NCBI GenBank assembly: GCA_012965455.1
Contig: DTSG01000024.1
Span: 1 to 5,881, forward strand
Direction of reading: 5' to 3'
DNA length: 5,881 nucleotides
From: Planctomycetaceae bacterium
GTDB taxonomy: Bacteria; Planctomycetota; Planctomycetia; Pirellulales; Pirellulaceae
Part shown: positions 1 to 5,881 of the stretch, piece after piece
Layout of the letters: every line of letters starts with the position of its first letter
Position numbering within the stretch: position 1 is the stretch's first letter
Program-made: the position numbers and the translations under genes
The notes under the pieces: model-generated
Seen by the model: only the letters and a program-made list of their open reading frames with translations
Database searches by the model: none
What the model was told of the DNA's origin: nothing

Positions 1-482
1 CGGAAACGGCGGTCGTCAAAACTCCCGTTCATATTGCCATCACTTATGCAAGAGACGGGACGATCCAGATTTTTCGTAACGGCAAACCCTACGGTGACTC
101 GTATAAATCTTCGGGGACGGTAGAGTTCAAGGCAAATGAAAGCGTCATTTGTTTTGGCATTCGACACACACCCGCTGGCGGAAACCGCATGCTCGCCGGA
201 CGCATCTTGGATGCACAAATCTATAATCAAGCACTGACTGCTGACCAAATCGTAGCCTTGGCCTCCGGCAACAGTGATTTCATCCCCGAGAAATTAGTAA
301 TGGCAGCGCTGACGATGCAACAACAACAGATGGTGGCAAACCTACAACAAGCTGTTGTCTCAAACCGTGACACACTTAGTTCCTTAGGGGCGGACATCGC
401 TCCACAAGAGTTTGAAACACGTGCTTGGCAAGATTTTGCTCAAAGCCTTTTCAATTTCAAAGAGTTCATCTTTATCCGTTAA
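1..482 (+). CDS. 3' end of a LamG-domain protein of the planctomycete DUF1549/DUF1553 (PSD1) type
   Basis: The reading frame (first full codon at nt 3) is open to the left edge, so only the last 159 residues are present and the start lies outside the window. Residues 1 to about 89 look like the second half of a LamG/concanavalin A-like fold. They include the strand motif HIAITYARDGTIQIFRNGKP and the closing motif AQIYNQALTADQIVAL, both typical of Laminin_G_3 domains. A glutamine-rich helical stretch follows (TMQQQQMVANLQQ). The last 19 residues, AWQDFAQSLFNFKEFIFIR, resemble the usual end of DUF1553 proteins (tryptophan, LxN, then EF plus hydrophobics). These large exported planctomycete proteins usually carry a cytochrome-c-like PSCyt1 domain, DUF1549 and DUF1553, sometimes with LamG. 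That the missing part has them is inferred from the tail and from the DUF1501 gene 7 nt downstream. The function is not established; envelope polymer binding or breakdown is a common guess. Confidence 0.82.
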   Translation, partial: ETAVVKTPVHIAITYARDGTIQIFRNGKPYGDSYKSSGTVEFKANESVICFGIRHTPAGGNRMLAGRILDAQIYNQALTADQIVALASGNSDFIPEKLVMAALTMQQQQMVANLQQAVVSNRDTLSSLGADIAPQEFETRAWQDFAQSLFNFKEFIFIR

Positions 483-489
483 TCAAACA

Positions 490-1929
490 ATGACACATTA
501 TCCAACACGTCGACAAATTCTTTCCCACGCCTCGAGTGGGTTTGGGATGCTAGCGTTGGCCGGTTTAATGGCCAATGACAACGCCTTGTCAGCCGCAGGT
601 CCAGCGGACGCCGCTGCACAAAAGTTGCGAAAACCGCATTTCGCGGCACGAGCAAAACATGTTATTTTTTGTTACATGTCCGGTGGCGTGTCCCAAGTCG
701 ACACCTTTGATCCAAAACCGCGACTCGTAAAAGACGCCGGTAAACCGGTACCCTTCAAAGCAAACCGCACTCAGTTCAATCAGAACGGAACATTGATGCC
801 ATCACACTGGGCATTCAACAAACATGGTGAAAGTGGTTTGGAAATCAGTGCGTTGCTGCCACATTTGGCAACCTGCGCTGATGACCTCGCTATCGTCCGT
901 TCCATGACCGCAACGTTTAGCGAGCACGCACAGGGTAATTTCTTTATGCATAGCGGGTTCCCGTTTATGGGACATCCTAGCGCCGGTGCGTGGGTTACTT
1001 ACGGATTGGGAAGCATCAACCGGAATTTACCTGGGTTTGTCGTGCTCGGTAGCGGCGGTTCGACTTTACCACATGGCGGGATTCCACTGTTCAGCAACGG
1101 TTACCTGCCAGCCTATCATCAAGCAACTCAAGTAAACCTCGACGCCCAAGACCCAATTCCTAATATCACACCACGTGACATCGCCAGCCAACAACAAATG
1201 CGACTCGCCTTTATCAAGCAACAAGACAAACGTTTTTTAACTGCTACCAACGACGATGATCAAGTCGACTCAGCCATCAAGAATTACGAAATGGCCTATC
1301 GCATGCAATCCGCGGTTCCAGAACTTGTCGACTTATCCGGTGAAAGCAAGGCAACGATGGAAATGTACGGCGTATACGATAGCGATGCCAAGACCGGACA
1401 TTACGCGCGGCAATGTTTGCTGGCAAGACGGCTGGTTGAACGTGGTGTTCGTTTTATTGAGTTGTCCTGTTTAAGTTATGGAATCGGTGGTGGCGGCGCT
1501 GCAAACCCATGGGACAATCATGGGAACATCAAACAAGGTCACGGCAAAATGGGGCATCAAATTGATCAGCCCATCGCGGGGTTAATCAAAGACCTCAAAC
1601 AACGGGATCTGTTAAAAGATACGTTGATCATTTTTACCGGAGAATTCGGCCGGACACCATTTGCACAGGGCTCCAATGGTAGAGATCACGACCCGTACGG
1701 TTTCAGTATTTTCATGGCTGGCGGAGGAATCCGTGGCGGAACCGCATATGGTGCCACTGACGAATTTGGGTATCACGCCGTCGAAAACAAAACAAGCGTC
1801 TATGATATGTGGGCGACCACGTTGTATCTATTAGGACTCGACCACCGCGACCTTACGTACCGTAGTGGTGGACGAGATATGCGACTAACCGATGTACACG
1901 GCAACGTCATCCACGACATCGTCTCCTAA
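490..1929 (+). CDS. DUF1501 family protein, Tat-exported, alkaline phosphatase/sulfatase-like fold
   Basis: This is a complete protein of 479 residues, near the usual family length. A start at ATG 490 puts a twin-arginine signal at the extreme N terminus (TRRQIL, R7-R8, then a hydrophobic stretch at about 16-26), as expected for exported DUF1501 proteins. An in-frame TTG at 412 would add 26 residues overlapping the upstream gene and bury the signal, so I rejected it. Family motifs appear in order: SGGVSQVDTFDPKP (D71 and D74), CLLARRLVERGVRFIEL, WDNHGN (341-346), DQPIAGL, TLIIFTGEFGRTP (378-390), GRDHDPYG (397-404), DEFGYHAVEN, and a terminal GGRDMRLTDVHG. The family belongs to the alkaline phosphatase/sulfatase-like superfamily, and the conserved D, H and E residues are plausible metal ligands. 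The substrate is unknown. The gene starts 7 nt after the upstream stop with no visible Shine-Dalgarno, so it is probably translated from the same mRNA as the DUF1553-type protein, its usual partner. Confidence 0.93.
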   Translation: MTHYPTRRQILSHASSGFGMLALAGLMANDNALSAAGPADAAAQKLRKPHFAARAKHVIFCYMSGGVSQVDTFDPKPRLVKDAGKPVPFKANRTQFNQNGTLMPSHWAFNKHGESGLEISALLPHLATCADDLAIVRSMTATFSEHAQGNFFMHSGFPFMGHPSAGAWVTYGLGSINRNLPGFVVLGSGGSTLPHGGIPLFSNGYLPAYHQATQVNLDAQDPIPNITPRDIASQQQMRLAFIKQQDKRFLTATNDDDQVDSAIKNYEMAYRMQSAVPELVDLSGESKATMEMYGVYDSDAKTGHYARQCLLARRLVERGVRFIELSCLSYGIGGGGAANPWDNHGNIKQGHGKMGHQIDQPIAGLIKDLKQRDLLKDTLIIFTGEFGRTPFAQGSNGRDHDPYGFSIFMAGGGIRGGTAYGATDEFGYHAVENKTSVYDMWATTLYLLGLDHRDLTYRSGGRDMRLTDVHGNVIHDIVS

Positions 1930-1984
1930 CGCATACACGGCTGCTTTTTGCAATGGGTGTGAATTGCTGTAATTCGTGGGCCTG
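1930..1984. other. Convergent intergenic gap between the DUF1501 and symporter genes
   Basis: These 55 nt separate two converging genes. Two mutually exclusive weak hairpins can be drawn: GCAAT (1950-1954) with ATTGC (1963-1967), and GAATT (1961-1965) with AATTC (1971-1975). Neither stem is GC-rich. Only a short T run (1945-1949) lies before the first stem, which on the minus strand becomes an A run after it. No convincing intrinsic terminator is visible for either direction, so termination here may be factor-dependent. Confidence 0.4.
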
Positions 1985-3469
1985 CTACAAGTCCATAACT
2001 GCATCGATATCTTTGTCTAAGCGGTTCGCCGGCGTTACGAGAGCTACCATAAAGAAAATGGTCAGCGTGATGAGCATCGAAAATGCACCTTGGTGGAAGT
2101 TATAGGGCAAACGGATATCGGTCAAATATAAACCGGCATAACAAGCCAATCCGGAAATGACCGAAGTGTTTGCTGCGATCCGATTCGCTCGCTTCCAGTT
2201 AAACCCAATCGCCACGATCGGCACGATGGCAATCGCGAAGATCGACCAACCCATCACGCCTAACATCGCCACCATTTCACCAGCGTAATAAGCCAACAAG
2301 CCAGCGCCCACTGCAATTGCTACCGTAGCAATTCTAGCCCACCGCAGTTCATGTTTGAGTGGCGTCATTCCAAATGCTTGTGGTAAATCGTGCACGAGCG
2401 CCGCAGAGCCGATATTCAAGAAACTGTCGGCGGTCGACATAATCGCGGCAAAAAGACCAGCGAATACGACGCCTGCTAAGACCGGATGAGCATAGTATGT
2501 CAGAAATTCGGATGCCGCTTGGTCGGCGTTCAGCAATGGTGTCCCATGTGTCGCATTTAAAACAACCGCACGCATACATAGTCCGATCGAAATCCATAAC
2601 AACGCTGCCAAACCGTAACCTGCCACGGACATTGGCAACATGTGACGAGTATCTGATATATTTTTCGTCATCATTAGTTTAGTAATCACGTGTGGTTGCC
2701 CGCACACGCCAAGGGCCATGATGAAATAGAATGACAAACAGGAAATCATGCCAAAGGTTCCCCAAGGCTGCATAGCTTCAGGATCGTCTCGCGTAATAAC
2801 TTCCGCCATTCCCTGTAGCCCACCGTCGACCGTCGCCATTGTCGTGAGCAAAACTAAAACAGCAGCAACTACCATAATCACGCCTTGGATCAGGTCGGTA
2901 TAAACGGATGCGATGATCCCGCCCGTCACACAATAGAACACTAACACCGCACAACTGATGACATAACACCACTGCAGTGGCGTCGAGGCCCAAGCAATGT
3001 CCTGCAATATTTGAAACAGCACGACAGACATCGCTTTGATTTGTACACCCAAGTACGTGATCACTCCCAGCAGGATCGCCACAGCGGTTAAACCGCCAGT
3101 GAAACGCGAGTTGTATCTAGCGGACACAGCGTCGGGCAACGAAACCGGCTCTCTTAACTCAGCAAACAACCGCAATCGCTTACCGAGCAGAAAAAACATG
3201 ATACACATACCGATCGACATGTTGATCACCATCCAAAATGAACTGGTCCCAGCGAGATAAACCAAACCCGGTCCACCCACAAAACCAAACCCACTCATCG
3301 TGCTCGAAAACACGGCAACACTCGTCACAATCATCCCCAGATGGCGACCGGCCATGAAGAAATCTTTGGTGCTATGTGTCCTCCGCATTGCCCACAGCCC
3401 GACAGCAATGCAAATCAACATGTACACCAAGATGAATCCAAAGATGATGCCCGAGCGGTATTCTTCCAT
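1985..3469 (-). CDS. Sodium:solute symporter (SSS/SLC5 family), PutP/PanF-like
   Basis: This 494-residue polytopic inner-membrane protein is close in size to E. coli PutP (about 500) and has hydrophobic segments throughout, consistent with the 12-13 helices of the LeuT-fold SSS family. It should import a small organic solute with Na+. Family marks include the N-terminal STKDFFMAGR loop (33-42), SSTMSGFGFVGGPG (55-68) in helix 1, VTGGIIASVYTDLIQG (181-196) matching the PutP TGG...TD.iQ region, GQPHVITKLM (257-266) resembling PutP GQPHIIVRFM, and AAIMSTADSF (341-350). S345 and T346 of the last motif correspond to the Na2-site pair S340/T341 of PutP. PutP Asp55 appears as Thr57 here. The substrate cannot be read from sequence; proline, pantothenate or another carboxylate are all possible. 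The ATG shares one base with the stop of the upstream membrane-protein gene, and a strong AGGAGG lies 7 nt upstream, so the start is secure and translation is coupled. Confidence 0.93.
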   Translation of the reverse strand: MEEYRSGIIFGFILVYMLICIAVGLWAMRRTHSTKDFFMAGRHLGMIVTSVAVFSSTMSGFGFVGGPGLVYLAGTSSFWMVINMSIGMCIMFFLLGKRLRLFAELREPVSLPDAVSARYNSRFTGGLTAVAILLGVITYLGVQIKAMSVVLFQILQDIAWASTPLQWCYVISCAVLVFYCVTGGIIASVYTDLIQGVIMVVAAVLVLLTTMATVDGGLQGMAEVITRDDPEAMQPWGTFGMISCLSFYFIMALGVCGQPHVITKLMMTKNISDTRHMLPMSVAGYGLAALLWISIGLCMRAVVLNATHGTPLLNADQAASEFLTYYAHPVLAGVVFAGLFAAIMSTADSFLNIGSAALVHDLPQAFGMTPLKHELRWARIATVAIAVGAGLLAYYAGEMVAMLGVMGWSIFAIAIVPIVAIGFNWKRANRIAANTSVISGLACYAGLYLTDIRLPYNFHQGAFSMLITLTIFFMVALVTPANRLDKDIDAVMDL

Positions 3470-4053
3470 CAGCTAGCCTCCTGCTCGGCCGCATCAGCCG
3501 CTTTCGCTGCTTGGACTATTTCACGAAATTCTTTCAGTGCCGCCTGAGGCAAGATTCGATCTTCAAAAAAAAGCACGTATAACACGACGAACCCCAGCGG
3601 CACACCGTACATACCTAGAAACATCAGACTCGTGGCCATTGGAAAGGGTCCCAGATAATCTGGTTCCGTGGGTTCAAGCCATGACATTTGGTAAGTCGTG
3701 CACAACAAAATGAATGCGCCAACGTACACCAGCACGACCATCACCATCAAATTCCAGAAATACCCAGCAGAGTCTGGGTCGGCATGTTTCGTACGGCAAA
3801 CCCAAAACAACATCATGCAAAACATTGCGATCATGCTGCATCCAAGCAACAAACCAGGAACGACTATATGCTCGTGCCGAAGGCCTCCATCACCGCCTTG
3901 CATCATAGCAACACCCGTCGAACCTTGCGGCGTCGCAAACGTTACTTCCGTATGCGGGCGACCCGTTGCCTCCATGGGCTCAAAACTCAGAAACACCCAC
4001 AGCACTGCCGTCCACACAAGCGCGAGAACAATAATGGCCGGCAAATATTTCAT
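3469..4053 (-). CDS. Unrecognised four-helix membrane protein, candidate accessory subunit of the adjacent symporter
   Basis: From ATG 4053 the protein has 194 residues; a GTG at 4062 would add three. Neither start has a clear Shine-Dalgarno. Four hydrophobic segments are visible at about residues 3-23, 64-87, 100-123 and 138-162. A polar loop of about 40 residues with GGDGGLRHEH lies between the first two. A charged, alanine- and glutamate-rich tail (AAKAADAAEQEAS) follows the fourth. I do not recognise a named family. The second half, with a YFWNL segment, a hairpin turn ending in GPFP, and a last helix ending FVVLYVLFFEDR, is reminiscent in layout of small proteins encoded beside SSS symporters, such as DUF4212. 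That comparison is from memory and not proven homology. The stop codon overlaps the symporter ATG (TGATG), so the two are almost certainly made together. A role in stabilising or regulating the symporter is inferred from that arrangement. Confidence 0.8.
   Translation of the reverse strand: MKYLPAIIVLALVWTAVLWVFLSFEPMEATGRPHTEVTFATPQGSTGVAMMQGGDGGLRHEHIVVPGLLLGCSMIAMFCMMLFWVCRTKHADPDSAGYFWNLMVMVVLVYVGAFILLCTTYQMSWLEPTEPDYLGPFPMATSLMFLGMYGVPLGFVVLYVLFFEDRILPQAALKEFREIVQAAKAADAAEQEAS
3477..3482 (-). promoter_or_regulatory. Shine-Dalgarno sequence of the symporter gene
   Basis: On the minus strand AGGAGG sits 7 nt before the ATG at 3469, inside the last codons of the upstream gene (its C-terminal EQEAS). 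It is the only strong Shine-Dalgarno I see before any gene start in this window. It fixes the symporter start and suggests that the overlapping gene is not translated by passive read-through alone. Confidence 0.75.
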
Positions 4054-4111
4054 GCAAATCACTAAATGCTTGTTGGTTTACGAAATTAGCTAAACAACGA
4101 CGCGCTGTTCT

Positions 4112-5203
4112 TTAGACGTTAAACAAGAAATGACAAATATCACCGTCTTGCACGACATAGGATTTACCTTCAACTCGCAGCTTCCCTGCTGTGCGAAGTT
4201 CCTTTTCACTTTCATACTCTACCAAATCATCCACTGAATAAACTTCGACTCGAATAAAACCTCGCTCGAAGTCTGTATGAATAACACCGGCGGCTTGGGG
4301 TCCGGTCGCGCCAACTGGAATTGTCCAAGCGCGAACTTCTTTTTCACCAGCCGTAAAGTAACTCTGCAATCCGAGAGTTTGATAGGCTTCACGAGCCAGA
4401 ACTGACAACGACGGTTCGGTAAGTCCAATTGACTCAAGCATCTCTGTTCGATCTTGCGCATCCAGCTCAGCGACTTCTGCTTCGATACGAGCACAGACGT
4501 GTACGACGCCAGCATTCACGCTTTTGGCGTAATCACGTACTTGCTGTACCAACGGACCTGCGCCAGCAAGATCATCTTCATCGACATTGGCGACATACAG
4601 GACGGGCTTGGCTGTTAGCAGCCCGTAACTATGAACCAACTCAAGTTCACCGTCGTGCAAATTCAGGCTCCGCAATGGCTCGTCTTTACCCAAATGTTCA
4701 AGACATTTATTGATAACCAAGACCGTTGCTTGTGCTTCTTTATCACCACTACGAGCCGTCCGCTCAGCTTTGTTCAACGCATTTTCAAGTGTCTGCATGT
4801 CCGCAATCATCAACTCACTTTCGATGATTTCGATATCATCTAGCGGATCAATTTTACCAGCGACGTGGATGACATCTTCATCTTCGAAACAGCGGACCAC
4901 TTGAATAATTGCGTCGACTTGGCGAATGTGGCTGAGGAATTTATTACCAAGCCCCTCACCTTCGCTCGCACCTTTAACAATCCCAGCAATGTCAACCAAT
5001 TTTAATACTGCGGGAATTACTTTTTGAGGTGGAATATATTTAGTGATAGTATCGAGTCTTGCATCCGGCACGGGCACAATACCTTCGTTCGGTTCAATTG
5101 TGCAAAAGGGATAATTAGCGCTATCGGCGCCTTGGGAACTCGTCAATGCATTGAATAACGTACTTTTCCCGACGTTTGGTAATCCAACAATTCCAGCTTC
5201 CAT
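4112..5203 (-). CDS. ychF: Redox-regulated ATPase YchF (Obg family, OLA1 homologue)
   Basis: Starting at ATG 5203 gives MEAGIVGLPNVGKST and 363 residues, the same length as E. coli YchF. A TTG at 5209 would add two residues and is less likely. The P-loop GLPNVGKS is at 7-14, the switch II DIAG at 71-74 followed by the YchF-typical IVKGASEGEGLGNKFL, and the base-recognition motif is NVDE at about 206-209 instead of NKxD. That change explains the family's preference for ATP over GTP. Cys34 in FCTIEPNEG matches the redox-sensitive Cys35 of E. coli. A coiled-coil insert (about 126-155) interrupts the G domain, and a TGS domain covers about 279-363, ending in GDICHFLFNV. YchF is cytosolic, binds ribosomes and is linked to translation and oxidative-stress control. 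It lies 58 nt upstream of the membrane-protein/symporter pair on the same strand and could share its transcript. Confidence 0.98.
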   Translation of the reverse strand: MEAGIVGLPNVGKSTLFNALTSSQGADSANYPFCTIEPNEGIVPVPDARLDTITKYIPPQKVIPAVLKLVDIAGIVKGASEGEGLGNKFLSHIRQVDAIIQVVRCFEDEDVIHVAGKIDPLDDIEIIESELMIADMQTLENALNKAERTARSGDKEAQATVLVINKCLEHLGKDEPLRSLNLHDGELELVHSYGLLTAKPVLYVANVDEDDLAGAGPLVQQVRDYAKSVNAGVVHVCARIEAEVAELDAQDRTEMLESIGLTEPSLSVLAREAYQTLGLQSYFTAGEKEVRAWTIPVGATGPQAAGVIHTDFERGFIRVEVYSVDDLVEYESEKELRTAGKLRVEGKSYVVQDGDICHFLFNV

Positions 5204-5229
5204 AATCAATCAAGGCTCATCACAAAAAC

Positions 5230-5258
5230 AGTAAAATGGTAAGTGCTCCATCCTACAA
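5230..5258 (-). promoter_or_regulatory. Possible promoter of ychF
   Basis: In the 117-nt gap upstream of ychF, the minus strand reads TTGTAG, 17 nt, TTTACT. This matches three of six -35 and four of six -10 consensus positions with optimal spacing. Transcription would start about 20 nt before the ATG. The match is weak and rests on the sigma-70 consensus of other bacteria, so it is only a candidate. Confidence 0.22.
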
Positions 5259-5320
5259 CATGCAACGCCAATCGGTAATAGGAGAAAACATCCCCGCCAA
5301 TTAGTGTAAATTTACGGGCT

Positions 5321-5881
5321 CTATTGTGTCAAGGCTTTGAATACGGAGATGTCATTGATTACGCGTTGGGCTAGCTTGGGGTTGCTATCACGCAAACGTT
5401 CTAGATGCTTCAACATGTAGTGGTTACTCGCCATTTGACGATTGGACATCATTTTGTTGACTAGCATTAGCTCCATCTCTTCCATATCTTCCTGTTTGGC
5501 TACCACTTGCAAGTTGATAATGTCATTGAGTTTTTTCAGATCGAGGAACACCTCTTCATACGTCGCTTCATTTCTAACGTACGCCATTACATCGTTGATC
5601 TTATCAACGGCATCACAATGGCCGCCTAGATACGTACCCCAATCTGTCGATTGAACATCACGCATGATCGCCGTCGCTTCGGCGTCGGTTAAGGGGACGC
5701 GACTTGGTGGAATAGCCAAATAGGCCACATAGACCACGAAGATAACAATCACACTGACGACAAAACCAATGAGCACTTTCCCTCGCGACCGGCCTTCAAA
5801 ATCGCCTCCATCGAATTCTTCACCGGCTGCTTCCGCGCGGTTTTGTGCTTTACGTTTATTGCGAAACACTGACTTCGCGGA
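5321..5881 (-). CDS. Single-pass membrane protein of unknown function, probably open at the right edge
   Basis: The frame has no stop between TAG at 5321 and the window edge, so the true start may lie outside. The only start codon visible near the N terminus is GTG 5869, which would give 182 residues; four more codons (reading SAKS) lie upstream in frame. Counting from GTG 5869, a basic then acidic N-terminal segment (KRKAQNR; GEEFDGGDFEG, 1-30) precedes one membrane helix at about 31-52 (VLIGFVVSVIVIFVVYVAYLA). The positive residues before the helix predict a cytoplasmic N terminus and an exported C-terminal domain of about 130 residues. That domain looks mostly helical and carries a methionine-rich acidic stretch (EDMEEMELMLVNKMMSN, about 127-143). 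I do not recognise a family or catalytic motif. It is followed by ychF after 117 nt on the same strand; no functional link is evident. Confidence 0.75.
   Translation of the reverse strand, partial: SAKSVFRNKRKAQNRAEAAGEEFDGGDFEGRSRGKVLIGFVVSVIVIFVVYVAYLAIPPSRVPLTDAEATAIMRDVQSTDWGTYLGGHCDAVDKINDVMAYVRNEATYEEVFLDLKKLNDIINLQVVAKQEDMEEMELMLVNKMMSNRQMASNHYMLKHLERLRDSNPKLAQRVINDISVFKALTQ

Noticed and set aside
189..482. A separate 97-residue gene starting at ATG 189
   Set aside because: The same frame is open to the left edge and encodes the LamG motif HIAITYARDGTIQIF before this ATG, so the ATG is internal to a longer gene.
412..489. TTG start giving a 505-residue DUF1501 protein
   Set aside because: It would overlap the upstream gene by 71 nt and move the twin-arginine signal away from the N terminus. 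ATG 490 fits the family better.
1950..1975. Hairpins in the convergent gap as an intrinsic terminator
   Set aside because: Stems are only 5 bp and AT-rich, they compete with each other, and no proper U tract follows in either direction.
3688..4093. Two long plus-strand open frames (125 and 131 codons) opposite the four-helix membrane protein
   Set aside because: They are antisense to a gene with clear membrane helices and translational coupling. Their translations are rich in His, Thr, Arg and Cys with no domain, as expected for shadow frames.
4429..4904. Plus-strand and minus-strand open frames inside ychF
   Set aside because: ychF is unmistakable across the whole interval, and these frames have no start context or domain of their own.
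5266..5301. Two copies of CGCCAAT upstream of ychF as a direct-repeat binding site
   Set aside because: The repeat is 7 nt, the flanks do not match, and no third copy or symmetry supports a regulator site.
5306..5315. Perfect palindrome GTAAATTTAC just after the unknown gene as an operator or terminator
   Set aside because: It is only 10 nt, AT-rich, has no loop and occurs once. A site like this is expected by chance.

Overview
The window looks like an ordinary chromosomal stretch from a planctomycete, most likely the family Pirellulaceae. The main reason is the gene pair at the left end. A protein ending in a LamG domain plus a DUF1553-like tail is followed after 7 nt by a Tat-exported DUF1501 protein, a pairing that is abundant in planctomycetes and uncommon elsewhere. 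Base composition is moderate, and most starts lack a Shine-Dalgarno sequence, which also fits the group. Assignment below family level is not possible from this sequence.

Layout. Nt 1-1929 lie on the plus strand: the 3' end of the LamG/DUF1553-type protein (1-482) and the complete DUF1501 protein (490-1929). A 55-nt convergent gap follows. Everything to its right is on the minus strand, in transcription order from the right: a single-pass membrane protein of unknown function (5881-5321, probably open at the window edge), a 117-nt gap, the universally conserved ATPase YchF (5203-4112), a 58-nt gap, an unrecognised four-helix membrane protein (4053-3469), and a PutP/PanF-like sodium:solute symporter (3469-1985). 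The last two genes overlap by one base (TGATG).

How the genes work together. The plus-strand pair probably works in the cell envelope, in the poorly understood planctomycete DUF1549/DUF1553-DUF1501 systems that are often linked to polymer or sulfated-polysaccharide use. On the minus strand, the small membrane protein and the symporter are translationally coupled. They may form a two-part transporter, similar in principle to other SSS symporters that are encoded beside a small helical-hairpin protein. YchF is a housekeeping protein, and its proximity to the transporter pair may only reflect co-transcription.

I see no RNA gene, mobile element, CRISPR array, attachment site or long repeat. No intergenic stretch exceeds about 120 nt. 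The most interesting item is the unrecognised companion protein of the symporter. I found no clear evidence of a wholly new system.
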